A stretch of DNA of 64,000 bases from Geminicoccus harenae (GCF_019800005.1 NZ_JABGCL010000003.1:1-64000); one strand, 5' to 3'. Shown: positions 15,472-24,839, numbered from the stretch's first letter. The notes: a model not told the origin generated them from the sequence alone. Numbers and translations: made by a program.

Positions 15472-16854
15472 TTAGTCCCCCTTGGCCCCGATGCCGAGCG
15501 TGCCGGCCCGTTCCTCCAGCCAGCGCTCCAGAAAATTCGTGTCGAACCGGCCGGCCCGCACTTCCGGGTCCGCGGCCAGCGCCTGGTGCAGGGCACGCGT
15601 GGTCGGCACGCCCTCCACCGCCAGCCCGTCCAGGGCATCCGTCAGCCGCGCCAGCGCCTCCGTGCGATCGGCGCCGTGTACGATCAGCTTGCCCAGCAGC
15701 GAATCGTAGAAGGGCGGCACCAGGTAGCCCTCGAACAGATGGCTGTCGAAGCGCAGCCCCGGGCCTTCCGGCACGCGCAAGGCGCTGATCGTGCCCGGCC
15801 CCGGCATGAAGTTGCGCGTGGGATCCTCGGCATTGATCCGGCACTCGATGGCATGGCCGGACAGGCGCACCTGGTCCTGCGTGACCGGCAGCGGCTTGCC
15901 CTGGGCGATCTCGATCATCGCCGCCACCAGATCCAGCCCGGTCACCATCTCGCTGACCGGATGCTCGACCTGGATACGGGTGTTCATCTCGATGAAATAG
16001 AAGGCGCGCCGGTTCTCGTCGTAGAGATATTCGAGCGTGCCCGCCCCCCGGTAGCCGACATGCCTCGCCAGCCGCACCGCGGACGCGCACAGCTCCTCGC
16101 GGGTGGCCTCGTCCAGGGAAGGCGAGGGGGCCTCCTCCCAGACCTTCTGCCGCCGCCGCTGCAAGGAGCATTCCCGCTCATAGGCGTGGATCGCGTCCTG
16201 GCCATCCCCCAGGATCTGCACCTCGACATGCCGCGCCCGGTCGATGAAGGCTTCCAGATAGACGCCGCCATCGCCGAACGCCGCCTTGGCCTCGCCCTGG
16301 GCGGTCGAGAGCTGCTGGACCAGTTCCGCGTCGCTGCGCACGATCCGGATGCCGCGCCCGCCACCGCCGGCCGAGGCCTTGATCAGGAGCGGATAGCCGA
16401 CCGCCGCCGCGGCCGCCTTGGCGGCCTCCAGCCCCTCGATCCGGCCCTCGCTGCCCGGCACCACCGGCACGCCCGCGGCGGCAGCCGCCTCGCGCGCCTT
16501 CACCTTGTCGCCCATGGTGGCGATGGTCTCGGGCCGCGGGCCCACGAACACCATGCCCGCCGCCTCGACCGCTTCGGCGAACGCGGCATTCTCGGCCAGG
16601 AAACCGTAGCCCGGATGGACGGCACCGGCCCCGCTGGCCTTGGCCGCCTCGATGATGTTGGGGATCGAAAGATAGGACTTGGCCGCCTGCGCCGGGCCGA
16701 TCTCGACCGCCTGGTCGGCCAGGCGCACCGGCAGCGAATCGGCATCCGCTTTGCTGTGCGCCTGGATCACCTTCAGGCCCAGGCTCTTGGCGGCGCGATT
16801 GATGCGAAGGGCGATCTCGCCGCGATTGGCGATCAGGATGGAATCGAAGCTCAT
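15472..16854 (-). CDS. biotin carboxylase (AccC-like), in pxp operon
   Basis: Encodes 460 aa, full length for a biotin carboxylase. Features in order are ILIANRGEIALRI (4-16), VHPGYGFLAENAAFAEAV, ATP-grasp glycine loop KASAGGGGRGIR, HVEVQILGDG, ECSLQRRRQKVWEEAPSP and the active-site EMNTRIQVEHPVSEM. It carboxylates biotin on the 80-residue carrier encoded four bases upstream, using ATP and bicarbonate. A housekeeping AccC is normally next to accB of fatty acid synthesis; here the neighbours are pxpA/B/C, so it is a dedicated copy. The acceptor of the carboxyl group is not known. Confidence 0.88.
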   Translation of the reverse strand: MSFDSILIANRGEIALRINRAAKSLGLKVIQAHSKADADSLPVRLADQAVEIGPAQAAKSYLSIPNIIEAAKASGAGAVHPGYGFLAENAAFAEAVEAAGMVFVGPRPETIATMGDKVKAREAAAAAGVPVVPGSEGRIEGLEAAKAAAAAVGYPLLIKASAGGGGRGIRIVRSDAELVQQLSTAQGEAKAAFGDGGVYLEAFIDRARHVEVQILGDGQDAIHAYERECSLQRRRQKVWEEAPSPSLDEATREELCASAVRLARHVGYRGAGTLEYLYDENRRAFYFIEMNTRIQVEHPVSEMVTGLDLVAAMIEIAQGKPLPVTQDQVRLSGHAIECRINAEDPTRNFMPGPGTISALRVPEGPGLRFDSHLFEGYLVPPFYDSLLGKLIVHGADRTEALARLTDALDGLAVEGVPTTRALHQALAADPEVRAGRFDTNFLERWLEERAGTLGIGAKGD

Positions 16855-16858
16855 CGCC

Positions 16859-17101
16859 CTAGCCGTCGAGCTCGACGAGCGGCTGGCCCGGCATCACCGC
16901 ATCCTCGTCGTCGACCAGGAACGCGGTGACCGTGCCGGCCTCTTCGGCGACGACCTGGTTGAAGCTCTTCATCACCTCGACGATGCCCACCACGTCGCCC
17001 ACCGCGACCGTGTCGCCCACTTCCTTGAACGGCGGCTGGTCCGGGGCGGGCTTGCGGTAGAACGTGCCGGGCAGCGGCGAGACGATCTGCTTGGACGCCA
17101 T
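16859..17101 (-). CDS. biotin carboxyl carrier domain protein, in pxp operon
   Basis: Encodes 80 aa, a single biotinyl/lipoyl domain with no proline-rich linker. It starts ASKQIVSPLPGTFYRKP, with GDTVAVGDVVGIVEVMKSFN carrying the biotin-accepting Lys45. The motif is VMK instead of the common AMK, an unusual but tolerated change before the Met-Lys. It sits between pxpA and the biotin carboxylase with four bases to the latter, so the two products surely work together. The domain is too short to be a complete housekeeping AccB. Confidence 0.85.
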   Translation of the reverse strand: MASKQIVSPLPGTFYRKPAPDQPPFKEVGDTVAVGDVVGIVEVMKSFNQVVAEEAGTVTAFLVDDEDAVMPGQPLVELDG

Positions 17102-17144
17102 GTCTGGTCTTCTTCTTTGCTCGGGAGTTCGGGGGCGTGGGCGG

Positions 17145-17930
17145 TCAGGAAGCGGCCAGCACCTCGGGCAGCGGGACCACCTTGATCCCCGCCCGGTCGA
17201 GTGCCGCCCGGATCGCCCGGATCACGTCGTAGGAACCAGGCGTATCGGAATGGAAGCAGATCGATTCGAACGGGAGCTCGATGGTCTCGCCGTCCACCGT
17301 CTCGACCGTGCCTTCCTGGCAGGCCTTCACCACGCGCGCCGCCAGCGCTTCGGGGTCCGGCCGCTGCGCCGAGCGCACGAACACGATCCGCCCGGAGCGG
17401 TCATAGGCGCGGTCGGCATAGAACTCGCGCACATAGGGCTGCCCCTTTTCCTGCGCGATCTTGCAGGTCACCGCCGCATGCATGCCATAGGCCGGCAGGT
17501 CCGGGGCCAGCTCGCGCAGCATGTCGATGAAGGCGTGCGACAGCGCCTCGTCCACCGCGGAATCGACCGCGAGCCCGCCATGCAGCTTCACGTGCTGGAT
17601 CGGCACCTTGTACCGCCGGGCGAACGCCTCGACCGCCCCCATCTGGTAGACGATGTCGTTCACCAGCTCGGAAGGCGGCGCCTTGATCGTCCGCCGCCCG
17701 AAGCCCTGCAGGTCGCCATAGCCCGGGTGCGAGCCCAGCCCCACGCCATGCTGCTTCGCGAGCTGCACCGAGCGGTCGATATGGTTGGGGTCGCCGGCAT
17801 GGAAGCCGGCCGCGACATTGGCGCTGGTGATGAGCGGGTAGAGCAGCGCGTCGTCGGTCTCGCCGAGCCGCCACTGGCCAAAGGCCTCGCCCATGTCGCA
17901 ATTGATGTCGATCTTGCTGCGATAGGTCAT
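17145..17930 (-). CDS. pxpA: 5-oxoprolinase subunit A (LamB/YcsF family)
   Basis: Encodes 261 aa from ATG 17930, with GGGAGGG six bases upstream; an earlier start at 17990 lacks a site. Family signature KIDINCDMGEAFGQW at the start, then SANVAAGFHAGDPNHI, GVGLGSHPGYGD and HVKLHGGLAVDS, with the conserved Asp, His and Glu of the LamB/YcsF barrel. It opens the operon pxpA-BCCP-BC-pxpB-pxpC. It acts with PxpB/PxpC on 5-oxoproline, a lactam formed spontaneously from glutamine and glutamate. The 243-base gap to the divergent HAD gene holds its promoter; no operator motif was recognised there. Confidence 0.88.
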   Translation of the reverse strand: MTYRSKIDINCDMGEAFGQWRLGETDDALLYPLITSANVAAGFHAGDPNHIDRSVQLAKQHGVGLGSHPGYGDLQGFGRRTIKAPPSELVNDIVYQMGAVEAFARRYKVPIQHVKLHGGLAVDSAVDEALSHAFIDMLRELAPDLPAYGMHAAVTCKIAQEKGQPYVREFYADRAYDRSGRIVFVRSAQRPDPEALAARVVKACQEGTVETVDGETIELPFESICFHSDTPGSYDVIRAIRAALDRAGIKVVPLPEVLAAS

Positions 17931-18173
17931 GGCGCCCTCCCATGCACGGCCCGTGCCGGACAGGCCGGCGCTCCCGAAAACGACCCTCACCGCGCCACCC
18001 TGACGGGCATGGCCGCCTCCGGCGGCGCGGGGATTGCCGAAGCTGTGGTCACGATGCGCACCGTTCGGGCACGGTCAAGATGCTTGCGGCGCCGAGGGGC
18101 CCGCGGCACTGGCGGCCGGCACCCGGATCGGGCAGGTTCCCCCCGCGACCTCGCCCGCGCCGGAGCCACCGCC

Positions 18174-18845
18174 TTGACCCCGATTCCGCTGTTCCCCGAC
18201 CGGGAATTCGCCGCGTTCCTGTTCGACATGGACGGCACCGTGCTCAGCTCGATCGCCGCGGCCGAGCGCGTCTGGGGCCGCTGGGCGCGCCGGCACGGGC
18301 TGGACGTCGAGGCGTTCCTGCCGACCATGCACGGCAAGCGCGCCGTGGACACGATCCGGCGCCTGAATCTGCCGGGTGTCGACGTCGAAGCCGAAGCGGA
18401 CTGGATCACCCGGGCCGAGATCGAGGATGTGGGCGACGTCCATGCGATCGAGGGTGCCGCCGCCTTCCTCCAGGCCCTGCCGCCCGGGCGCTGGACGATC
18501 GTCACCTCCTCGCCCTTGCCGCTCGCAAGGCGCCGGCTGGAAGCCGCCGGCCTCACCGCTCCCCAGCGCATGGTCACCGCCCAGGACATCACCCGCGGCA
18601 AGCCGGCCCCCGACGGGTTCCTCCTGGCGGCAGAGCGGCTGGGCGTCCCGCCCCAGGAATGCCTGGTGTTCGAGGACGCGCCGGCCGGCATCGAAGCGGC
18701 CGAGGCAGCCGGTGCCGCCGTGGTCGTGGTGACCGCCACCCACACAAACCCGGCCGAGACGCGCCACCCGACGGTGCGGGGCTACCAGGGGCTGAGCACG
18801 AAGGTGACGCCGGCGAACAGGCTGCAGCTCTTGTCGGCTGGCTAG
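18174..18845 (+). CDS. HAD-superfamily sugar-phosphatase-like hydrolase
   Basis: A TTG start at 18174, eight bases after GGAG, gives 223 aa; an in-frame ATG at 18054 would add an arginine-rich leader with no similarity. Motif I is FLFDMDGTVLSS (catalytic Asp pair), motif II TIVTSSPLP, motif III RGKPAPDGF and motif IV LVFEDAPAGIEAA. A helical cap (about 25-85) is of the subclass I type seen in beta-phosphoglucomutase and 2-deoxyglucose- or glycerol-phosphate phosphatases. Substrate unknown. It is divergent from the pxp operon and is followed by a second HyuA/HyuB pair after 140 bases. Confidence 0.78.
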   Translation: MTPIPLFPDREFAAFLFDMDGTVLSSIAAAERVWGRWARRHGLDVEAFLPTMHGKRAVDTIRRLNLPGVDVEAEADWITRAEIEDVGDVHAIEGAAAFLQALPPGRWTIVTSSPLPLARRRLEAAGLTAPQRMVTAQDITRGKPAPDGFLLAAERLGVPPQECLVFEDAPAGIEAAEAAGAAVVVVTATHTNPAETRHPTVRGYQGLSTKVTPANRLQLLSAG

Positions 18846-18881
18846 GCGCTGCGGCCGGACTGGATCATGGCTCGTCCAGCC

Positions 18882-18891
18882 CGTGATCACG
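18882..18891. promoter_or_regulatory. CGTGATCACG palindrome upstream of HyuA set 2
   Basis: Shares the GTGATCAC core with the TGTGATCACA operators elsewhere but differs at both outer bases. It lies 95 bases before the HyuA start. It may be a weaker member of the set or chance. Confidence 0.3.
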
Positions 18892-18985
18892 GCGGCTGAC
18901 TCGGGCGCCGTCTGCCGCTAACTCCGTTCATGGCACGAAGGTTGCCGGGATACCGGCCAGCGCCACGAGGGGGGATCTCCGAAGA

Positions 18986-21028
18986 ATGACCACGGGCCAG
19001 AGCCTGCGCATCGCCGTCGACATCGGCGGTACGTTCACCGACATCTGCATCCTGGACGAGAAGACCCGCGAGCTGCGGGTGGTGAAGACGCCGTCCACGC
19101 CCGATCCGATCGACGGCGTGCTCAAGGGGGTGAAGGACGCCGGTGTCGACCTCGCCGATGTCGCCCTGTTCTCCCATGGCACCACGGTGGCCACCAACGC
19201 GCTGATCACGCGCCGGCTGCCGCCCTCCGCCATGGTCTGCACCGCGGGCTTCCGCGACGTGCTCGAGATCCGGCGCGCCAACAAGGAAGACTTGTGGGAC
19301 GCCTACAAGGACGTCGCCCCGCCCTATATCCGCCGCCGCGACCGGTTGACCGTGCCGGAGCGGATCGACGCGGACGGCAACGTGGTGACGCCGCTGGACG
19401 AGGCTGCGGTGCGCGAGGTCGCCCGGGTGCTGCGCGCCCGCAAGGTCCAGGCGGTGGCGGTCTGCTTCATCAACGCCTTCGTCAACCCGACACACGAGCA
19501 GCGTGCCCGGCAGATCCTGGAAGAGGAACTGCCCGGTGTGGCGGTCTCGACCTCGTCCGACGTGCTGCCCGAGATCTTCGAGCACGAGCGCTTCTCGACC
19601 ACCGTGGTCAACGCGATCCTGCGCCCGGTCGTCGGCAACTATGTCGGTCGCCTGAGCGACCGGCTGAAGGAAGACGGGCTGAAGAGCGACCTGCTCCTGC
19701 TCCATTCCGGCGGCGGCGTGATGACCGCGGCCACTGCCAAGGACTATGCCGGGCGCCTTGCCGGCTCCGGCATCGCCGCGGGTGCGATCGCCAGCCGGCA
19801 CATCGCCATGCTGTGCGGCTACCGCAACTCGATCGGCGTCGACATGGGCGGTACGAGCGCCGACGTGTCGCTGGTGTGGGACGGGGTCAGCCGGGTCACC
19901 AAGGACTGGCACATCCAGTTCGGCTACCCGATCCGCTTCCCGTCGATCGAGGTGCTGACCATCGGTGCCGGCGGCGGCTCGCTCGCCTGGATCGATGCCG
20001 CGGGTGCTTTGCATAACGGCCCACAGTCGGCCGGCGCCAATCCCGGGCCCTGCTGCTACGGCAACGGCAACACCGTGCCGACCAACACCGATGCCAGCGT
20101 GACGCTGGGCCGGCTCGGCACCGAGCTCGCCGGCGGCGAGATCCATCTGGACAAGCAACTCGCCGTCACCGCGGTTGAGACCGGCGTGGCGCAGCCGCTC
20201 AAGCTCTCCACCAACGAGGCTGCCAAGGCGATCCTGAGCGTCGCCAACGCCAACATGGCCGACGCGGTGCGCCTGATCTCGATCAGCCGCGGCTACGACC
20301 CGCGCGACTTCGCACTCGTGGCATTCGGCGGTGCCGGCGCACTCCACGGCGTGGCGCTGGCCAAGGAGCTCTCCATCCCGACCGTGATCGTGCCGCCGAA
20401 CCCGGGCGTCACCTCGGCACTGGGCTGCCTGCTCGTCGACATCCGCCATGACCTGGCCCAGAGCTACCTGGTCCCGGCCGCCAAGGCCGATACCGCCGAC
20501 ATCGAGGCGCGCTTCGCCGCCCTGGAGGCGGAAGCGCGCGACCTCCTGGCCCGCGACGGCGTGCCGGAGGACGGCATGACGCTCACCCGCTCGATCGACA
20601 TGATGTACCAGGGCCAGTGGCGCTCGCTGAGCGTGCCGGTGCCGTCGCCGATCGGCGCCATCGAGGATGCGGTCAAGGCGTTCCACGGCCTGCACGAGCG
20701 CGAGTATAATTTCCGCCGCGACGAGGCGCCGGTCGGGCTGTACCGCCTGAACCTGGTGGCGGTCGGCACCACGCCCAAGGCCGATCTCGCCGAGCATGCG
20801 CCGGGCGGCGGCCTGCCCGAGCCGCGCTCGCGCCGCCCGGTCGACTTCGACGAGACCGATGCCCCGGTCGACACGCCGGTCTACTGGCGTCCCGACCTGC
20901 CGGCCGGCCTCGACGTCCCGGGCCCGGCGATCATCGACCAGCTCGATTCCACCACGGTCGTCCCGCCCGGTGTCACCGCCCATGTCGACAAGTGGCTGAA
21001 CCTCATCCTGAAGATCCAGGAGGCCTGA
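18986..21028 (+). CDS. hydantoinase A / oxoprolinase A-type subunit (HyuA set 2)
   Basis: Encodes 680 aa. ASKHA features are AVDIGGTFTDICILDEK (10-26), FSHGTTVATNALI, SIGVDMGGTSADVSLVWDG, TIGAGGGSLAWIDAAGAL and GPQSAGANPGPCCYGNG. The order HyuA then HyuB on the plus strand, with two bases between stop and start, shows one transcription unit. The sequence differs clearly from the other three HyuA of the window (for example EIRRANKEDLWDAYK), so it is not a recent copy and probably has its own substrate. The DapA-family gene lies downstream behind a strong hairpin. Confidence 0.85.
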   Translation: MTTGQSLRIAVDIGGTFTDICILDEKTRELRVVKTPSTPDPIDGVLKGVKDAGVDLADVALFSHGTTVATNALITRRLPPSAMVCTAGFRDVLEIRRANKEDLWDAYKDVAPPYIRRRDRLTVPERIDADGNVVTPLDEAAVREVARVLRARKVQAVAVCFINAFVNPTHEQRARQILEEELPGVAVSTSSDVLPEIFEHERFSTTVVNAILRPVVGNYVGRLSDRLKEDGLKSDLLLLHSGGGVMTAATAKDYAGRLAGSGIAAGAIASRHIAMLCGYRNSIGVDMGGTSADVSLVWDGVSRVTKDWHIQFGYPIRFPSIEVLTIGAGGGSLAWIDAAGALHNGPQSAGANPGPCCYGNGNTVPTNTDASVTLGRLGTELAGGEIHLDKQLAVTAVETGVAQPLKLSTNEAAKAILSVANANMADAVRLISISRGYDPRDFALVAFGGAGALHGVALAKELSIPTVIVPPNPGVTSALGCLLVDIRHDLAQSYLVPAAKADTADIEARFAALEAEARDLLARDGVPEDGMTLTRSIDMMYQGQWRSLSVPVPSPIGAIEDAVKAFHGLHEREYNFRRDEAPVGLYRLNLVAVGTTPKADLAEHAPGGGLPEPRSRRPVDFDETDAPVDTPVYWRPDLPAGLDVPGPAIIDQLDSTTVVPPGVTAHVDKWLNLILKIQEA

Positions 21029-21030
21029 TC

Positions 21031-22992
21031 ATGAGCGAGTTCGGCTCCCTTCATCCCGTCACCTTCGAGGTGCTGAAGAACGCCTTCATCACCACCGTCG
21101 ACCAGATGGGCGAGCAGGTCCTGCGCACCTGCTACTCGTTCGTGATCTTCAACCGCGACTTCTCCAGCGCGCTGAACGACGCCAACGGCGATTCGATCGC
21201 CCAGGGCAATTTCGACATCGCGGTCCATGTCGGCACGCTGCACTATACGGCGAAGGACGCGATCCGGGTCTTCAAGGACGAGATGAAGCCCGGCGACGTC
21301 TACATGGTGAACGACCCTTATGCGGGCGGGACCCATTTTTCCGACGTGCGCGTGATCCGGCCGATCTTCGTCGGCGACGAGGTGATCGCCTATGCCCAGT
21401 CGAACGGCCACTGGTCGGACGTGGGCGGCAGCGTGCCCGGCTCCTTCGACGTGTCCGCCCGCGACATGTTCCGGGAGGGCCTGCGCATCACGCCGGTGCG
21501 CATCTATGACGGCGGCCGGTTCTGCCACGACGTCGCCAACATGATCGCCGCCAACACCCGCGACCCGGCCTCCGTGATCGGCGACATGCACGCCCAGGCG
21601 GAAGCGACCCGCGTGGCCGAGCGCGAGATTCTGCGGCTGGTCGACAAGTACGGCAAGGACACCGTCCTCGAAGGCTTCCGGGAGGTGCAGAACTACGTGG
21701 AGCGCGCGACGCGCCAGCGCATCGCGGCCCTGCCGGACGGCTCCTGGGAAACGGTCGACTATATCGACCGTGATCCCGCCGGCGGCGAGGGCATGATCCC
21801 GATCAAGGTGAAGCTCACCATCAAGGGCGACGAGGTCATCTACGACTTCACCGGCTCGCATCCCTGCATCGGCACGCTCTACAACTCGGCCTTCGGTTCG
21901 ACCTTCTCGGCCGTGGTCGCGGGCATGAAGACCTTCTTCCCCGACCTGCCGCTGAACTCGGGCTTCTATCGCCCCATCAAGGTGATCGCCCCCGAGGATA
22001 CCATCGTGAACGCCAAGTGGCCGGTCGCGGTCACGGGCTTCTTGATGCCGTTCGAGAAGATCATGAACTCGATCTACGAGATCTGGTCCAAGATCATGCC
22101 CGAGCGCGCCATCGCCTGCGCCTTCAACCTGGAATATCTGCTGACCGGTGGGCGCGACCGGCGCCATGACGCCAAGAACATCTTCATGTTCTATGACTGG
22201 CTGCCGGGCGGCTGGGGCGGGCGCAACGGCAAGGACGGCTCCAACGTCACCACGGCCTGCTTCGGCACCGGCCTCATGGCCCAGCCCGTCGAGGGCCAGG
22301 AGCGCACCAGCCCGATCCTGTGCCACGAGATGGAGATGCTCACCGATTCCGCCGGCCCCGGCATGTGGCGGGGCGGCGTCGGCCTGCGCAAGACCAGCAC
22401 GATCGGCGAGGCCGACAACGTGGTGATCTCCTATATCTGCGACCGCGAGCGCGCGATCGTCTGGGGGATCAATGGCGGCCTGCCCGGTTACCCGCACGGC
22501 CTGGCCCTGCACCGCGGCGGGAAGGACAATCCCGAGGAATGGCTCGGCACGATCTTCTCCGACGTGCCGATCAAGAAGGGCGACCTGTTCACCCGGCCGA
22601 CCTCGGGCGGCGGCGGCTTCGGCGACCCGCTGCTGCGCGACCCCGCACTGGTCGTGGAGGACGTGGCCGACGACTATGTCTCGATCGAGCGCGCCGCCAA
22701 GGACTATGGCGTCGTGATCCGCACGGTGGACCAGGACCGCGCCGAATACGAGGTCGACCTGCCCGCCACCGAGAAGCTGCGCGCCGAGATCCGGGCCCAG
22801 CGCAAGGGCTGGCTGGAGGAGCCCGCCGAGGCGGTGGCCGAGCGCTACCGCAAGGGCGAGATCGACCAGCTCGACCTGATCCGCCGCTACGGCGTGATCC
22901 TGGACTGGGCCACCGGGGAACTGATGGTGAACTCCACCAACGAGTTCCGCGAGATGTTCAAGAAGCGCTCCGCCGCGCACTGGGCGAGCTGA
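21031..22992 (+). CDS. hydantoinase B / oxoprolinase B-type subunit (HyuB set 2)
   Basis: Encodes 653 aa from ATG 21031; AGGAGG lies nine bases upstream inside the end of HyuA. It is longer than the about 600-residue HyuB proteins of sets 1 and 4. Family features are FNRDFSSALNDANGD, MVNDPYAGGTHFSDVRVI (metal-binding type), NGHWSDVGG, DFTGSHP, WLPGGWGGRNGKDG and TSGGGGFGDPLLRD. The GGWGGR segment is typical of acetone/acetophenone-carboxylase-like and hydantoin-type longer HyuB. Partner of the overlapping-operon HyuA; substrate unknown. Confidence 0.85.
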   Translation: MSEFGSLHPVTFEVLKNAFITTVDQMGEQVLRTCYSFVIFNRDFSSALNDANGDSIAQGNFDIAVHVGTLHYTAKDAIRVFKDEMKPGDVYMVNDPYAGGTHFSDVRVIRPIFVGDEVIAYAQSNGHWSDVGGSVPGSFDVSARDMFREGLRITPVRIYDGGRFCHDVANMIAANTRDPASVIGDMHAQAEATRVAEREILRLVDKYGKDTVLEGFREVQNYVERATRQRIAALPDGSWETVDYIDRDPAGGEGMIPIKVKLTIKGDEVIYDFTGSHPCIGTLYNSAFGSTFSAVVAGMKTFFPDLPLNSGFYRPIKVIAPEDTIVNAKWPVAVTGFLMPFEKIMNSIYEIWSKIMPERAIACAFNLEYLLTGGRDRRHDAKNIFMFYDWLPGGWGGRNGKDGSNVTTACFGTGLMAQPVEGQERTSPILCHEMEMLTDSAGPGMWRGGVGLRKTSTIGEADNVVISYICDRERAIVWGINGGLPGYPHGLALHRGGKDNPEEWLGTIFSDVPIKKGDLFTRPTSGGGGFGDPLLRDPALVVEDVADDYVSIERAAKDYGVVIRTVDQDRAEYEVDLPATEKLRAEIRAQRKGWLEEPAEAVAERYRKGEIDQLDLIRRYGVILDWATGELMVNSTNEFREMFKKRSAAHWAS

Positions 22993-23005
22993 CCGGTTGC
23001 CTTCG

Positions 23006-23029
23006 GGGGACGGTGGCAGCACCGTCCCC
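23006..23029 (+). terminator. intrinsic-type terminator after HyuAB set 2
   Basis: A perfect 9-bp stem (23006-23014 with 23021-23029), 6-base loop, followed by TTCGTCGTTTCCTTT. It lies 13 bases after the HyuB stop and ahead of the DapA-family gene. Confidence 0.7.
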
Positions 23030-23072
23030 TTCGTCGTTTCCTTTCGGCGCATCCGAGAAGGGGATCACCGCC

Positions 23073-23960
23073 ATGCCGTTCCGTGGCCTGTCCGCGTTTC
23101 CGATCACGCCCATGGACCAGCATGGCCGGGTGCGCACCGACGAGCTGGCGGTCCTCCTGCGCCGGCTCGCCGAGGCCGGCGTCGATTCGGTGGGGCTGCT
23201 CGGCAGCACCGGCTCCTACATGTACCTCAGCCGCAGCGAGCGGCTGCGCGCAGTCGAGGCCGCGGCCGAGGCCTTGAGTGGCCGCACGCCGCTCATCGTG
23301 AGCATCGGCGCGCTGCGCACTGACGAGGCCGAAGCGCTGGCCCGTGACGCCGAGACAGCCGGCGCCAATGGCCTGCTCCTGGCCCCGGTCTCCTACATCC
23401 CGCTCACCGAGGAAGAGGTCTTCCAGCACTTCTCGGCGGTGGCCGGGGCGACCGGGCTGCCCCTGTGCATCTACAACAACCCTGCCACCACCCATTTCAG
23501 CTTCGACAACGCGCTGCTGCAGCGCCTGTCCGGCATTCCCAACATCCGTGCGGTGAAGAACCCCGCACCGTCCGCCGCCGAGGCACCGGAGCGGCATCGG
23601 GCACTGCAGTCGCTGGTCCCGGCCGAGTTCGCGATCGGCTACAGCGGCGACTGGCTGGCCGCGGATGCCGTGCTGGCCGGCGGGGTCGCCTGGTACAGCG
23701 TGATCGGCGGCCTGCTCCCGGAACCCACGCTGAAGCTGATGCGCGCCGCCGAGGCCGGCGATGCCGCCGAAGTCGCGCACCTCAACGGACGTTTCGCGCC
23801 GCTCTGGACCCTGTTCCGCGAACTCAGCAGCTACCGCGTCGTCCACGCCATCGCCAATGAGCTGGGCCTGACCCGCGCCGACCCGCCGCGCCCGATCCTG
23901 CCGCTGGGTACCGCGGACCGGCAGCGCGTCATGGCGGCGGTCGCTGCGATCCAGGCATAG
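23073..23960 (+). CDS. DapA-family (dihydrodipicolinate synthase/N-acetylneuraminate lyase) aldolase
   Basis: Encodes 295 aa from ATG 23073. The barrel carries the family residues: GLLGSTGSYMYLSRSE (GxTGE-like with Tyr), LCIYNNPATTH with the catalytic Tyr, and IRAVKNPAPS with the Schiff-base Lys. The second half of the active site, GYSGDWL, replaces the GDD/GGxG of true DapA, so it is probably not lysine biosynthetic but acts on another 2-keto acid. It lies downstream of HyuAB set 2 but a terminator separates them, so a shared pathway is only possible. Substrate unknown. Confidence 0.8.
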   Translation: MPFRGLSAFPITPMDQHGRVRTDELAVLLRRLAEAGVDSVGLLGSTGSYMYLSRSERLRAVEAAAEALSGRTPLIVSIGALRTDEAEALARDAETAGANGLLLAPVSYIPLTEEEVFQHFSAVAGATGLPLCIYNNPATTHFSFDNALLQRLSGIPNIRAVKNPAPSAAEAPERHRALQSLVPAEFAIGYSGDWLAADAVLAGGVAWYSVIGGLLPEPTLKLMRAAEAGDAAEVAHLNGRFAPLWTLFRELSSYRVVHAIANELGLTRADPPRPILPLGTADRQRVMAAVAAIQA

Positions 23961-24013
23961 CCTGCCCCGTCATGGCCGGTCCTCGGCCTGCTGAAGTCTG
24001 CGAGGCTGCGTTC

Positions 24014-24839
24014 CTATACCGGTGAGAAACGATAGGCATCACCATCCCGTGCGACGCTGCCGATGCCGGGAAAGTCGAGATGCGCGCCTGCGACGAACAC
24101 ACCTGGCCACGCCGCTCGGTCGAGGATCTGCGCACGGGTCGAACGGGCCTGCACCTGATCCCGATCCAGTTCCCAGGTAAGCTCCGGCCTCGCGAACTGG
24201 ATGGAGGGCACATGCACGATGTCGCCCCCGATCAGCAACTGTTCCCCGCCGCTCGGCACTGCGAACATCGTGTGCCCCGCCGAGTGGCCATGGGCGGCAA
24301 CGGCGACGATGTGGTCGCTCACGGCAAAGCTGTTCCCCATAGGTTACGCAGCGCTGCCGGAACCTTGCCAGCCGCTCGCTCCGATCGAACAGCGCGACTT
24401 CCTCCTGCGGGACGAACAGCTGCTCCAGGTTGGGAAAGGCGTCCGAGCCGTCCGGCGCGACGAGCCCGTTCACGTGATCGATATGGGTGTGCGTGCAGGC
24501 CACGGCAGCGATGTCCTCCCGGGCAATCCCAGCTTCCGCAAGCGCACGAAGCAGCAGGCCCATGGACGGGTCCCACGCGTTGCCAGCACCTGTGTCGATC
24601 AGGATGTGCCGGCCCTGCTCGATGACCAGGAAGGCGTTGACCGACAGCCGCAGCTTCCCCTCCATGAGCCTTACCTGTTCGGGCAGTTGCGCGCCGAACG
24701 GCCGGTCGCCCTCCTGGCGCAGCCGGCTGGGTGGCATGTCCACATGGCCGTCGCGAAGGGCCAGAACGGCCAGCTCGCCGAACTCGTAGCGGGCGAAGTC
24801 GGTGCCCGACCGGATCATCTTCAAGGGACTGTTCTCCAC
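24014..24839 (-). pseudogene. metallo-beta-lactamase-fold hydrolase broken by a one-base frameshift
   Basis: The first part (GTG 24839 or ATG 24818 down to about 24342) encodes the N-terminal half with the zinc motif ACTHTHIDHVNG and LIDTGAGNAWDPS. It then reads into unrelated Arg-rich sequence. The C-terminal half continues in another frame from MGNSFAVSDHIVAVAAHGHS (24340) to the stop at 24014, with AHGHSAGHTMFAV, LLIGGDIVH and VAGAHLDFPG. Removing the single A at 24341 (T in the coding strand) joins RQRCVT to MGNSFAVSD and restores one about 275-residue protein. It is a pseudogene or a sequencing error. It follows the SDR gene on the same strand. Confidence 0.72.

Noticed and set aside
15472..17101. 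Treating the biotin carboxylase and carrier as the housekeeping acetyl-CoA carboxylase AccC/AccB
   Set aside because: The carrier is a bare 80-residue domain and the genes lie inside a pxp operon with 4-base spacing, so a dedicated role fits better.
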